DNA of 64,000 nucleotides from Dokdonella_A sp963758365 (GCA_963758365.1 CAVWVB010000001.1:1302001-1366000), one strand, 5' to 3'; positions 8,295 through 17,864 are shown, counted from the first letter of the stretch. Notes: generated from the sequence alone by a model not told the origin. A program made the numbers and translations.

Positions 8295-11117
8295 TTACAT
8301 CGGGCGCAGCAGGCGTCCCAACTCGGCGGCCAGCGCCTTGACGAACGGCTCGTCGCGCATGCTCAGATAGTGGGAGCGGATTCCTGCGGGAAATGCCTCG
8401 GCGAGCCTTCGGGTTCGCTCCGAGGGGGTGCCGACCGCTATCGCGCGCACGCGCAGGTTGCGCAGGTACGGCCTGAACTGCGCGGCCAGAAGCCCTGCGC
8501 CGGGACCGGCAGGGTGGAAGAGCGCCGCGTTGCCATCGAAGCGCTGCACGCGATAGCGGTGCTGCGCTCGCACCTGCAGGTTGTACTGGGTCACGACGTT
8601 CTCGATCATCTGCGGATCGATTTCGGGCGCGACGCTTTTCACCCGGCTCAGCAACGCGCCCAGATACTGCTCGGGTTCCAGTGTCGACAGTTCCGCTGCG
8701 CCCAGCGCAAACGGGCGCTCCGTATTGAGTTCCAGCAACGCCGACACGACGAGGATATTCTCCTTGTTCGTCCTGTCGGCTTTGGCTGCTGCGGCAATCT
8801 GCTCTTTGGTCAGCGCGTGATCGTTCCTGCGCGCCGATCGGCCGCTGTCGCGGAGCCAGCGAGGCACGAGCAGACGCAACCATCCACCGAGCAGCACGGC
8901 GCGCGCGAACAGCGGTCGCATGTAGCGCGCGCGCAACGCCCAGTATCCGAATCGTTGCTTGCTCGAGCGATCCATCGCGAGCGGATCGACCAGCGCAAGC
9001 AGCGCGACTTCCTCGCGGCCACGCAGCAAATGCTGCGCGATCTCGTAGCCGAATGCCGCGGCCGACGAATACGCGAGCAGGTAGTAGGGGCCGTGCGGTT
9101 GCCGCGCCCTGATCGCGTCGACATAGAGGCCGACCCAGTGCTGGAATCCCGCGCTCGCGTCGCGCGCGCCCCAGACGAATGGATCGCGCACGCCGATGAC
9201 CGCGCGCTCGGTCGCGAGCGCCTTGACCAGCTTGTCATACGCGCCAAGAGTTCCGCCGGCCGAGGAAATCGCGAAAACGGGCGCGATCGCATCGTCGCCG
9301 CTCTTGAGCGTCACCAGTATCGGCTGGGTCGCGGGCGCGACCGCAGCGGTCCCCTCGCGCATGCGATCGATGTACGAGGCAAGTGCCTGCACCGTCGGGT
9401 AGCGGTAGATGGCGACATCGGAGAGCCGATCCCGATCGAGGCCGAACGCGTCCCTGAGACGGTATACGACCGCGAACACGCTCAGCGACGTCCCGCCCAG
9501 TTCGAAGAAGCTGCAGTCGGCGCGAACGCTTTCGAGCTGCAGAACATCCTTCCACACCGCGGCGATCCGGCGTTCGGTTTCCGATTGGCAGGCGCTCGCG
9601 GGCCGCGCCGTGCCGCGGGCCGCATAGTCGGCAAGCAGTGCCTGCCGATCGATCTTGCCGTTCGCCGTGCGCGGCAACGACGGCATGCCGATCAGCGCCG
9701 ACGGAATCATGTAGGCGGGCAGGTGCCTGCCGAGGACGTCGAAAATGCCCTGTTGCGCGATGTCTTCTGGAGCCACGAACGCGAGCAGCCTCGCGCGCTC
9801 GGGTTCGCCATCGCTCAGGATCGCGGCGCACTCGCGCACATCCGCGTGGAGCAGGAGCGCTCTTTCCACTTCCTGCAGATCGACGCGAAAGCCCCTGATC
9901 TTGACCGTGTGATCGATGCGCCCGACGAAGCACAGGCTGCCGTCCGCCATGCGCCGCACTTGATCGTGCGTGTTGTACAGCCGCTCGTTCCCGTTGGGCG
10001 CGGTCGCGACGACCGAGGCGGTCAGCACGGGATCCTTGAAATACCCGGTGAACACGGGCGTGCCGGCAATATGCAACATCCCGACTTCACCAGGCTGCAC
10101 CGGCTCGAGGTCGTCGCGCAGCACGTAGGCGCCCACATCCTTCGCGATCGGTTTGCCGAGAGGAAGTTCTTCGCCCGCGCGGAAGCTCGCCCTGATGTCA
10201 CAGACCAGCGTCGAACTGGCCTCGGTGCTTCCGTAGATCGAATAGATCTTCGTCTGCGCGGGGAACGCAGCGATTGCGCGAGCGGCCAGTTTCGCATGCA
10301 CGTACTCGCCCATCAGGACCAGCACGCGCAGGGGCGGCGCGACGAAACCCGGCATGTCCAGGGAGGCCTGAAGCACCGATGGCACGACAAGAAGTCGTGA
10401 GATCGACCGCGCGGCGACCGTTTCCCAGAATGCCTCGAGACTTCTCGCGTGCTGATCGGAAACCAGGCACACCGGAATCCCGCGCAGCAGCGGTTCGAAG
10501 AGTTCGTAGACCGCGTGCGTCGTCGCCATGTAGGACTTCTGGCAGCACGTTTCGCCGGGCTCGTACGGATGCTCGGTCCACGTCCACTGCAGCCGATGGA
10601 AGAACGAACGGTGACTGCGCACGATCATCTTCGGCGTTCCCGTGGAACCCGAGGAGCAGAGCACGAACGCGGCCTGGTCGGGGCTTGCGGGCACGCGCTG
10701 CTCGCTTGCAACCGCAACTTCGCGTGCGTCGGAGAAACGAATGATGCGGTCGGTCAGCTTGGGATCGAGCGGTGTCTGTTCGTCGTCGACGACCGCGTCG
10801 AGCGCCGCGAACGCGAGAATGTCGCGAAGGCGGATTTGCGGATAGCTCGGGGGCAGCGGCACGACCGCGCAGTTCGCCTTGAGTACGGCGAGCACGCACG
10901 CGACGTAGTTCGGCGAACGCTCCACGTGCACGCCGACAACGCCTCCGTCGGCGACACCCGCGGCCGACAGTACCGCGAGGAAGCGGTCCGCGCTGGCCGC
11001 CAGTTGCGCGAACGTGATCGACGCACCGTCGCTGTACAACGCGACGCTGTCCGGGGTCCGCCGGGCCTGCTGTTCGAATTGGTGGTCGAGGCGGAATGCG
11101 TGATCCTGCTGATTCAT
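8295..11117 (-). CDS. Single-module NRPS-like enzyme, adenylation-thiolation-thioesterase
   Basis: 940 residues in three parts. The adenylation domain (about 10-495) shows A3 (CSSGSTGTPK, ~154-163), A5 (YGSTE, ~295-299), A8 (GRIDHTVKIRGFRVDLQEVE, ~399-418) and A10 (NGKIDR, Lys488). The carrier domain has FELGGTSL with Ser544 for phosphopantetheine. The thioesterase (about 600-940) has nucleophile Ser684 in AYSSA, where GxSxG is usual, and a likely catalytic His near 916. There is no condensation domain. In the A4 region, where amino-acid-activating domains have FDxS, the aligned residues are TTHA, so the Asp that binds the alpha-amino group is absent. A-T-TE enzymes of this kind include the atromentin/ralfuranone synthetases that join aromatic alpha-keto acids. 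No other biosynthetic genes are adjacent. Confidence 0.88.
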   Translation of the reverse strand: MNQQDHAFRLDHQFEQQARRTPDSVALYSDGASITFAQLAASADRFLAVLSAAGVADGGVVGVHVERSPNYVACVLAVLKANCAVVPLPPSYPQIRLRDILAFAALDAVVDDEQTPLDPKLTDRIIRFSDAREVAVASEQRVPASPDQAAFVLCSSGSTGTPKMIVRSHRSFFHRLQWTWTEHPYEPGETCCQKSYMATTHAVYELFEPLLRGIPVCLVSDQHARSLEAFWETVAARSISRLLVVPSVLQASLDMPGFVAPPLRVLVLMGEYVHAKLAARAIAAFPAQTKIYSIYGSTEASSTLVCDIRASFRAGEELPLGKPIAKDVGAYVLRDDLEPVQPGEVGMLHIAGTPVFTGYFKDPVLTASVVATAPNGNERLYNTHDQVRRMADGSLCFVGRIDHTVKIRGFRVDLQEVERALLLHADVRECAAILSDGEPERARLLAFVAPEDIAQQGIFDVLGRHLPAYMIPSALIGMPSLPRTANGKIDRQALLADYAARGTARPASACQSETERRIAAVWKDVLQLESVRADCSFFELGGTSLSVFAVVYRLRDAFGLDRDRLSDVAIYRYPTVQALASYIDRMREGTAAVAPATQPILVTLKSGDDAIAPVFAISSAGGTLGAYDKLVKALATERAVIGVRDPFVWGARDASAGFQHWVGLYVDAIRARQPHGPYYLLAYSSAAAFGYEIAQHLLRGREEVALLALVDPLAMDRSSKQRFGYWALRARYMRPLFARAVLLGGWLRLLVPRWLRDSGRSARRNDHALTKEQIAAAAKADRTNKENILVVSALLELNTERPFALGAAELSTLEPEQYLGALLSRVKSVAPEIDPQMIENVVTQYNLQVRAQHRYRVQRFDGNAALFHPAGPGAGLLAAQFRPYLRNLRVRAIAVGTPSERTRRLAEAFPAGIRSHYLSMRDEPFVKALAAELGRLLRPM

Positions 11118-11526
11118 GCGTCTGCGCCGTTGCGCAACCTGCGGCCGACTGAAAACGAAGAGAAATTCAACGCGATCATTCCGCTGTTCTGTGCCGCGAT
11201 CATCTCAGATTCCTGTTCCAGCAAGAAGGACACGCAAACCCGAACGAGAATCCCGTGCAGGGGTTCTTGAACGCCGGGCGATCGCCTGATGCTCGCGACT
11301 CGTCGACGCGGGCTGTCTTCGCGGACGGAGGGCGTGCGCCGTGATCCCGCCGCGCCGAACGTCGGCTCCGGTATTCTCCCGGGTGTCGTCCGGTCGCCGA
11401 CCGCTGCCCTGCGCGTTGAACGGAGCCATTGCCAATCGCCTTGGCGGCCGCAGCGGGCAGAAGTGGCCCTCGCATTGTTCCTGCAAATGCGGTGGACGGG
11501 TGCGGATCGTCTGGGGATACAAATGC
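11118..11526. other. Intergenic region without a gene (divergent NRPS/GST)
   Basis: No convincing coding sequence on either strand; the open frames here are low-complexity shadows. It must hold the promoters of the two divergent neighbours. A perfect palindrome GTTGCGCAAC lies at 11129-11138, just outside the NRPS start. TATTCT at 11372-11377 is a possible -10 toward the glutathione transferase. Neither is strong evidence. Confidence 0.4.
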
Positions 11527-12198
11527 ATGAAGATTTATTCCGGACCGCTCAGCATGTTCGGTGCGAAAGTCGAGATCGCAGCGCACGAGAAGGCCATCGA
11601 CTTCGAACTCGTGATGGTTCCGTTCGATTCGGAGCGGGGCTACGAGCCCAAGCATCCTGACGTCCTGCGCATCAATCCAAAGTGCCAGGTGCCGGTATTG
11701 GTGGACGGCGATCTGGAACTGTTCGATTCCACGCAGATCTTTGAATACCTCGAAGACCTGCGGCCACAGCCTGCGCTGTGGCCGGCACATCCCGCGGCGA
11801 GGGCGCGAGCGCGCCAGCTCGAACACCGCTCCGACGAAGTCTATTTCCCGCATGTCATCCGGCTCATGGGGCTCGAGGAGACGCCAGACGATCCTGCGGC
11901 CATTGCCGCGCGCGATGCCGCGGCTCGGTACTACCGGGACATGGAACACGTTCTCGCGAGCCGGGAATATCTGGCGGGGACGTATTCCTTCGCCGATATC
12001 GCGTTCTACATGGCCCAGCTTTTCGGCGCCCGCAAGGGAGCGCCGATGACCGACGAGACCCCACGCCTGTTGGCCTGGCGCGAGCGCATGACCGGGCGCC
12101 CGGCCGTGCGAAGAGTCGCTGGCGCCATGGTTCGATATCTTGCCTCCCTTGGACGGCCGGTTCCCGATTTCCTCGTCACGGTGATGACGAATCGATGA
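11527..12198 (+). CDS. Glutathione S-transferase family protein
   Basis: 223 residues. A thioredoxin-like N-domain (start MKIYSGPLSMFGAKVEIAAHEK) carries the cis-Pro and glutathione-binding block INPKCQVPVLVDGDLELFDS, then EYLEDLRP leads into an all-helical C-domain with YSFADIAFYMAQL, the conserved N-capping/hydrophobic staple region of GSTs. In this family a Ser or Tyr near the N-terminus activates glutathione; Ser9 is a candidate. The ATG at 11527 is the first that gives the beta-alpha-beta fold. It lies head-to-head with the NRPS-like gene. A role in detoxification or in processing the NRPS product is possible, but the sequence does not show which. Confidence 0.85.
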   Translation: MKIYSGPLSMFGAKVEIAAHEKAIDFELVMVPFDSERGYEPKHPDVLRINPKCQVPVLVDGDLELFDSTQIFEYLEDLRPQPALWPAHPAARARARQLEHRSDEVYFPHVIRLMGLEETPDDPAAIAARDAAARYYRDMEHVLASREYLAGTYSFADIAFYMAQLFGARKGAPMTDETPRLLAWRERMTGRPAVRRVAGAMVRYLASLGRPVPDFLVTVMTNR

Positions 12199-12311
12199 CT
12201 CGACAGGGTCGACACGAATTGCGATGGCCGTGAAAAGAGGCTCTGCGGCAGCCCGCGCATCGCTCGCAGGCGTCCGACATTCTCGCGCTCTATCGGCGCA
12301 CAGCTATCTGT

Positions 12312-12974
12312 TCATTGCGTCTGCCGCGTGTCAGTGGCGATCCAGTTGACCTCCCAGGTCTTGCCTCCGTCGGCGGAGTAGGCTTGCTCGAAATGACAGG
12401 AATCGGAGCTAATGTCCGAGATGACGAAGCGAACGAGGATTGCACGGCCATCGATCGTTTCCTGGTCAAAAAATTCTCCGCGCCCGTTGCTGAACTCGCC
12501 GATCGTGGGCGGACTCATGACGCCGCTGCTGCCATTGGCGAAATTGAGGCTCCACTGCCGTGATTGCGGGTTGTACAGGCGCAGGCTCAGTCCTTCGAAG
12601 TGGCCGGTGGGTCCATCCGCCTCGAGTTCGAGCAGGATCGCGCGTCCATTCCAGACCTTGCGCACGACGGTGGTGCCCTCGTATTCGACCCATGTGGTCG
12701 AACCGGTCAACGGGTGCAGGCGACGGGAAATGCGGGTCTTCCAGATGCCCATCTCGAAGTCGAAATCGTGCTGGCCATCGCGCCTCGACGTTGCAGCACC
12801 CTGCGCCGGGTAAGAAGAGGTCCGATCGTGCGGTGAGCCCTGCACCATATCCTTGCCCTGTTTGCGAGGCACGGTCTGCGAGACGGCCGCGGATTGCTGG
12901 ATCGGGGCAATCCCGGTGAGCAGCAGGAAGGCTCCGAAGGCAACCCAACGGCTGGCGATACTCACGTGGTTCAT
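12312..12974 (-). CDS. Secreted DUF1579-like protein
   Basis: 220 residues. A hydrophobic signal region (residues ~10-30) precedes a hydrophilic linker and a beta-rich domain beginning HDFDFEMGIWKTRISRRL. The 'DFDF-GxW' opening and alternating strands resemble the DUF1579/calycin-like fold, for which no activity is known. The start at 12974 (MNHVSIASR) follows GAGAGAGG; longer in-frame readings up to 13394 add Arg-rich, non-conserved sequence and were rejected. It is convergent with the glutathione transferase gene. Confidence 0.6.
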   Translation of the reverse strand: MNHVSIASRWVAFGAFLLLTGIAPIQQSAAVSQTVPRKQGKDMVQGSPHDRTSSYPAQGAATSRRDGQHDFDFEMGIWKTRISRRLHPLTGSTTWVEYEGTTVVRKVWNGRAILLELEADGPTGHFEGLSLRLYNPQSRQWSLNFANGSSGVMSPPTIGEFSNGRGEFFDQETIDGRAILVRFVISDISSDSCHFEQAYSADGGKTWEVNWIATDTRQTQ

Positions 12975-13400
12975 CGGCTCGGCCTCTCTCGGCGCTTCCA
13001 TTCGCACCGCCAGCAACGCGCGTTTCCCCGGCTGCGCTCGTCTCCGATCACATGATGAAAGGTCGCGTTGCCGGGGCCAATGACCAGTCATTGGTGATCT
13101 CGATGGAGCCATTTCGATCACCGATGCGGGCTCAGCACCAGGGGGTGCAGCGCGGGGAACTCCGAGCCGGCCGCGAACATCCATGCGATCCGGCAATCGC
13201 GAAACGTTGTTCGGCACATCAGGCACACCATCACGCCCGCGTTGCGCATGCCCGCGCGGTGCCGGGCGAAGACGGTTTCGGGCGCGCGGGCAAATGCCGT
13301 CTCTCTGCCTTGCGGACCGGAACAATCCGCGAATCGACAAGCCCTTGTGCATCGTGAGGTTCGACCGCATGCCCCGGCAGCAGCGGCTGGCCACAACAGG
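12975..13400. other. Intergenic region without a recognised gene
   Basis: Between the DUF1579-like gene and tatD, both on the minus strand. Several open frames cross it on both strands, but all are Arg/Ala-rich with no recognisable motif or ribosome-binding site. I see no tRNA, terminator or repeat. Confidence 0.45.
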
Positions 13401-14162
13401 TCACGCCAGCCCGAACAATTCGCTCGCGTTGCGCGTGGTCGCAAGCGTGATCGTCTCAGCATCTTCCGCGCGCAGCGAGGAAACGACGTCGAGCACTTCG
13501 CGCGCGAATGCAGGCTCGTTGCGTTCTCCGCGATGCCCGCACAGCGGTTGATCGGGCGAATCGGTTTCGAGCAGCAGCCATTCGACCGGCATCGTGGCAA
13601 CCAGCTCGCGCAGGCGTTTCGCGCGCGGGTAGGTGACCGGGCCACCGATGCCGAGGTGGAAGCCGAGTTTCCATAGCTGCGCGGCCTGCTGCGGGCTGCC
13701 CGCGAAGCTGTGTACGACGCCGCGCAGACCGCCAACCCGTCGCAATGCGAGCGTGACTTGCTCGAGCGCGCGCCGCGCGTGCAGGATCAGCGGCAGGTCG
13801 AATTCCTTCGCGAGTTCGAGTTGGCGTTCGAAGTACCGGCGCTGGGTATCGGCGTCGAGACCCTCGGCATGGAAGTCGAGTCCGCATTCGCCGAGCGCAA
13901 CCGGTCGTTCGCGGATCAGCCAGTCGCGCAGGATGTCGAGATGGTCGGGGCGATGTTCGGCAATGAACAGCGGGTGCAGTCCATAGGCCGGATGCAGACC
14001 GGGGTGCGCGGCACAGATCGCGCGCAGCTTCGCAAACCCGCCGAGCGCGATGGCCGGGATGACCTGCTCCGCGACGCCGGCCGCCTGTGCGCGCGCGATC
14101 ACCGCGTCGCGGTCGGCATCGAACGCGGCCAGGTCGAGGTGGCAATGGCTGTCGACCAGCAT
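13401..14162 (-). CDS. tatD: TatD-family metal-dependent hydrolase / DNase
   Basis: 253 residues, a standard length. The metal-binding HxH is in MLVDSHCHLDL. Downstream Glu (GECGLDFH), His (LILHARRA), His (VVHSFAG) and the terminal Asp (LLLETDSPDQ) follow in TatD order. The family comprises 3'-5' DNases/RNases of the TIM-barrel amidohydrolase type, implicated in repair. The YchF/YcfH-like branches cannot be separated reliably by eye. It lies 7 bases after the stop end of the protease gene on the same strand. Confidence 0.9.
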   Translation of the reverse strand: MLVDSHCHLDLAAFDADRDAVIARAQAAGVAEQVIPAIALGGFAKLRAICAAHPGLHPAYGLHPLFIAEHRPDHLDILRDWLIRERPVALGECGLDFHAEGLDADTQRRYFERQLELAKEFDLPLILHARRALEQVTLALRRVGGLRGVVHSFAGSPQQAAQLWKLGFHLGIGGPVTYPRAKRLRELVATMPVEWLLLETDSPDQPLCGHRGERNEPAFAREVLDVVSSLRAEDAETITLATTRNASELFGLA

Positions 14163-14169
14163 GCCGTAC

Positions 14170-15687
14170 TCAGCGCAGCGCTGGCGACCGTTGCGCGCGC
14201 AGCGCGGGGATCGCGTGCGTCGAATGGCCGCGCAGCACCGGCGGTGCGTTCTGATCGACTCCGATCGCGAGGGTGGCTCCGGTGCCCGCGGGGTCGAGCC
14301 AGTCGCGCAGGCGCGAACCCGCAGCGGGGCCGTTCCAGGCGACCGAGAACTTGCCGTAGCAGTCGACGTCGTTGTTCGGACTACCTGGCGAAGTCGCGCT
14401 GCAGGCGGCAGCGCCGCCGGACAACGTGCCGATCAGCAGGCGGTCGTGGCCGCCGCCGTTGCCGGCGACCACGAACAGGCCAGACCCCGAGGATCCGCCT
14501 TCGGTCGTGCCCTGCGTATACGGCCCGGTCTGCCAGTGCGTGATCCCGCTCGGGCTGTCCGCGATGCAGTTCGGCACCGAAGTCGGCGCCGGGCCCGCGG
14601 TGATCTTCTTGACGTCGCCGCTCGGGTGGTGGATGCCGATCGTGCCGGGGGGTGTGGCGCCGGTCGCGTCCCAGCCGGCGTAGTAGAGGTTCCAGGCCGG
14701 GTCGGGCCCCTGCGAGAGCTCGACCAGGGTCACGTCGACGTCGGCGCGCGTCGCGCGCAGGGTTGCGCCCTGCTGGTTGTCGTTGAGGAATCCGCCCGGC
14801 GGCGCCGCGAGCAGGTCGCAGCGCGTCGACTGGTAGTTCCAGTAGACCACCATCGAGGCGGTCTCGGACGCCGTGCTCATGCAGTGCGCGGCGGTCAGGA
14901 ACCAGTTGCGCCGGTCGTGCGGCACGTCCGCGACCAGGGTTCCGCTGCAGATGTAGTACTGGCTGTCGTCGGCGGCCTGGAACTCGTAGTAGCCGACCGC
15001 GCGGATTTCATCCGCATAGGGCTGGCCGAGCGGACAGACCACGTCGACATTGCACGGCCCCGATGCGCCGGGTCCGCTGTCCTTGGCCTGCTTGCGGCCG
15101 AACAGGTCGCGAAAGCCCGCGCCGACGCTGGTCAGCTCGAGCGCATCCGCGGCGAGCGTCACGCCGGACGGCACACGCAACTCGACCGTCGCGGTGTCGC
15201 CGGGCACGACCGGCGCGCGAAACTGGTCCGCGGTCGCGTCCGCGGCGGTGTACGGACCCTGGTAGTAGCCGTTCGCGCCGATCACATGGAGGGTCGCGCC
15301 GCGCGGCAGCGCGTAACGGCCGAAGCCGAGGCGCAGGTCGGTCGCGCCGCTCGCTCGCACCTGCACTCGCCAAAGGCGCGAGCCGTCGGCGAGGGTGTCC
15401 CAGCGGCCATGCGCGGCGGTGCCGATCGAGACCGCACGCGCGGCGGCGACCGGCAGTCGCTTCGCCTGCATGCCGCGCGCGCGTGCCGCACGATCGGCGT
15501 CCTTCAGCCGCTGCGCTGCATCGATGCCGGGCACATCCTCGATCGGCAGATTGAAGCCGGCCTTGGCCGGGTGGGCGAGGCTGTAGGGCGGTGCGCCCTG
15601 GCGGGCCGCCACGGATCCGGTAGCCAGCGCGACGAGACCGGCCACCAGCAGGCAGAGTGGATGCAGCAGGCGAGGGCAGCGCAGCAT
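14170..15687 (-). CDS. Secreted trypsin-like serine protease, lysyl-endopeptidase type
   Basis: 505 residues. A signal peptide (MLRCPRLLHPLCLLVAGLVA then ATGSVAA) and a propeptide-like region of about 200 residues precede the peptidase domain. The triad is visible: His in FLTAAHCMST, Asp in TRADVDVTLVELS and Ser in GGSSGSGLFVV, with paired cysteines (CNVDVVCPLG; CDLL; CIAD). Layout and motifs resemble Achromobacter protease I and related secreted proteases of Lysobacter. An in-frame ATG at 15723 would add 12 residues; no clear ribosome-binding site decides between them. The 2OG oxygenase lies immediately upstream on the same strand. Confidence 0.85.
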   Translation of the reverse strand: MLRCPRLLHPLCLLVAGLVALATGSVAARQGAPPYSLAHPAKAGFNLPIEDVPGIDAAQRLKDADRAARARGMQAKRLPVAAARAVSIGTAAHGRWDTLADGSRLWRVQVRASGATDLRLGFGRYALPRGATLHVIGANGYYQGPYTAADATADQFRAPVVPGDTATVELRVPSGVTLAADALELTSVGAGFRDLFGRKQAKDSGPGASGPCNVDVVCPLGQPYADEIRAVGYYEFQAADDSQYYICSGTLVADVPHDRRNWFLTAAHCMSTASETASMVVYWNYQSTRCDLLAAPPGGFLNDNQQGATLRATRADVDVTLVELSQGPDPAWNLYYAGWDATGATPPGTIGIHHPSGDVKKITAGPAPTSVPNCIADSPSGITHWQTGPYTQGTTEGGSSGSGLFVVAGNGGGHDRLLIGTLSGGAAACSATSPGSPNNDVDCYGKFSVAWNGPAAGSRLRDWLDPAGTGATLAIGVDQNAPPVLRGHSTHAIPALRAQRSPALR

Positions 15688-15800
15688 GGTGGGAAGCCGG
15701 GCGGTCCGAGGAACCTCGAGCATACGGCGCGAAGCGACATTTGTGGTGCGGCGTGGTCTTCGCGTCGAACCGGCCGAAACTGGACCCAGGCCGCGGCAGC

Positions 15801-16526
15801 TCAGTCGCGGTGTGCCTTGCTGCGATCGCGTCCCGCGCCGAGGCGGCGGTCGACCGCTCCGAACAGTTTCTTGAACAGGCGCGAGAGCCGGCCGCGTCGG
15901 GTCTTGCGCGACTTTTCGTCCTCGCTGGTCAGCCACGCGACCTGGATCACGCGGCGTTCGCCCTCGTGCGGCAGGTGGCCATGAAACGAGTTGTCCGCGC
16001 GACGGAACGCGACGAGCGTGCCGTACAGCGGCCGCACTTCGGGCACGACGAGATCGTCGATGTCGTCGATGCGTTTGAGGAAACGCAGGCAGCCCTCGCT
16101 GATCCCGGGCCAGCTCTGGTTCAGATAGAGCAGGGCAGTCGCGATCTTCGAGCGGCTGTCCGTATGGATCGTGCCATGACGCTTGTTCAGCGCGCGACAG
16201 ATCGTGACCAGACTCGGGAATTCGCCGAGATTCGGGACGCCGAGGCGCACGCCGACCGCGTCGGCGAATGCGCGCGAGGTGAGATCGGCGATCAGGTGGT
16301 TGATCGCGGGGCCGCAATCGCCGGCTTCGTGCGGGAAGAAGCCCGCGCTCGGATAGCGCGGGAAATCAGCCGCGAGATCGAGGGCCGCGTCAGGCGGAAG
16401 CTGGCCGTTCGCGATCAGGAACGGGAACGGCTGCGCATGCACTTCGGTGCCCGGCTGGTCCAGGCGAGCCGGATCGAGCAGAGGTGTCCGGGCGGTGCGG
16501 GGAACGGAATTCGCTTGCGCATTCAT
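15801..16526 (-). CDS. 2-oxoglutarate/Fe(II) dioxygenase-like protein
   Basis: 241 residues. A double-stranded beta-helix core with the iron triad HTD (His121, Asp123) and His182 in FHGHLP, plus Arg191 in GERRVIQVAW as the likely 2-oxoglutarate ligand. The SLVTICRALNKRHG stretch before HTD resembles the group that includes EGL-9/prolyl-hydroxylase-like and SM-20 proteins. The C-terminus is a basic tail (KTRRGRLSRLFKKLFGAVDRR), perhaps for membrane or nucleic-acid contact. The substrate is unknown. It precedes the protease gene by about 110 bases, so co-transcription is possible but not shown. Confidence 0.8.
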   Translation of the reverse strand: MNAQANSVPRTARTPLLDPARLDQPGTEVHAQPFPFLIANGQLPPDAALDLAADFPRYPSAGFFPHEAGDCGPAINHLIADLTSRAFADAVGVRLGVPNLGEFPSLVTICRALNKRHGTIHTDSRSKIATALLYLNQSWPGISEGCLRFLKRIDDIDDLVVPEVRPLYGTLVAFRRADNSFHGHLPHEGERRVIQVAWLTSEDEKSRKTRRGRLSRLFKKLFGAVDRRLGAGRDRSKAHRD

Positions 16527-16573
16527 CTGGAACGGAGCGGGTCGTCGCGGCGCACCGATTGTAGCGCCGGCGG

Positions 16574-16602
16574 TGGACAGTCCGGCGCCGCACTCCTAGA
16601 AT
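16574..16602 (+). promoter_or_regulatory. Promoter of the carA operon
   Basis: TGGACA at 16574-16579, a 17-base spacer, and TAGAAT at 16597-16602. This is the best-matched -35/-10 pair with exact spacing on this side of the operon. Transcription would start near 16609, leaving a leader of about 115 bases before carA. Confidence 0.6.
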
Positions 16603-16724
16603 CCGAGCTCGCCTTGATTCCTCTTTCAACGCCCCACGGACTGGCCCCCAGCCCGCGGGTGCTGTCGCATCCGGCATCGACGCGGCGCCGGATCCGGTCC
16701 CCCTGAACACGCATGGGCGAACGC

Positions 16725-17864
16725 ATGACCATACCCGCTCTCCTCGCACTCGCCGACGGCAGCCTGTTCCGCGGGATTTCCGTCGGTGCGCAGGGCGGCA
16801 CGGCGGGCGAGATCGTGTTCAACACCGCGATGACCGGCTACCAGGAAATCCTGACCGACCCATCCTATGCGCGCCAGATCGTCACCCTGACCTATCCGCA
16901 TATCGGCAATACGGGCTGCAATGCGGACGATGTCGAATCGTCGACCGTGCATGCGGCCGGTCTGGTGATTCGCGATCTGCCGCTGACCGCGAGCAGCTGG
17001 CGCTCGCAGGAGACGCTCGACGCGTATCTGCAGCGACACGGCATCGTCGCGATCGCCGAGATAGACACGCGCCGTCTGACCCGCATTCTGCGCGACAAGG
17101 GTGCGCAGAATGCCTGCATCATCGCCGGCGCGCAGATCGTGGCCGACGAGGCGCTGTCTGCAGCGCGCGCATGGCCGGGGCTGCAGGGCGCGGATCTCGC
17201 CTCGGTCGTCACCACCGCGGAGCGCTACGCCTGGTGCGAAGGCAGCTACGACCTCGATCGCGGGACATTTGCGCGCCCGGCCTCGCGGCTCAACGTCGTC
17301 GTCTACGATTTCGGCGTCAAGCGCAACATCCTGCGCATGCTGGTCGACCGCGGCTGTGCATTGACCGTGGTACCCGCGCGGACGCCGGCCAGCGAAGTCT
17401 TTGCGCTGCGTCCCGACGGCGTGCTGATGGCCAATGGCCCCGGCGATCCGGAACCCTGCGACTACGCAATCGACGCACTGCGCGAGTTCATCCGCACGCG
17501 CCTGCCGACCTTCGGCATCTGTCTTGGACACCAGTTGCTCGGCCTCGCGATCGGCGCACGCACCTTGAAGATGAAGTTCGGCCATCATGGCGCGAACCAT
17601 CCGGTCATCGATCTGGACACCGGGCGGGTGATGATTTCCAGCCAGAACCACGGATTCGCGGTCGATGAGTCGACCCTGCCCGCGAACGCTCGAGCGACGC
17701 ACCGTTCACTGTTCGACGGGTCGCTGCAAGGCATCATGCTGACCGATGCTCCCGTATTCGGTTTCCAGGGACATCCTGAAGCGAGTCCCGGTCCCCACGA
17801 TGTGGCCGGCCTGTTCGATCGTTTCATCCAACTGATGGAGGCGCGCGCGGTCGCCGCGGCGTAA
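16725..17864 (+). CDS. carA: Carbamoyl-phosphate synthase small (glutaminase) subunit
   Basis: About 379 residues. The N-domain begins IPALLALADGSLFRGISVG, as in known CarA proteins, which is why I prefer ATG 16725 over the in-frame ATG four codons earlier at 16713. The C-terminal class I amidotransferase carries the nucleophile in FGICLGHQLLG and the His-x-Glu in GHPEASPGP. CarA hydrolyses glutamine and passes ammonia to CarB to make carbamoyl phosphate for arginine and pyrimidine synthesis. A small secreted-protein gene, not carB, follows directly. Confidence 0.97.
   Translation: MTIPALLALADGSLFRGISVGAQGGTAGEIVFNTAMTGYQEILTDPSYARQIVTLTYPHIGNTGCNADDVESSTVHAAGLVIRDLPLTASSWRSQETLDAYLQRHGIVAIAEIDTRRLTRILRDKGAQNACIIAGAQIVADEALSAARAWPGLQGADLASVVTTAERYAWCEGSYDLDRGTFARPASRLNVVVYDFGVKRNILRMLVDRGCALTVVPARTPASEVFALRPDGVLMANGPGDPEPCDYAIDALREFIRTRLPTFGICLGHQLLGLAIGARTLKMKFGHHGANHPVIDLDTGRVMISSQNHGFAVDESTLPANARATHRSLFDGSLQGIMLTDAPVFGFQGHPEASPGPHDVAGLFDRFIQLMEARAVAAA

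Noticed and set aside
13242..13676. Plus-strand open frame across the gap before tatD
   Set aside because: Most of it lies antisense to tatD; no ribosome-binding site and no recognisable sequence.
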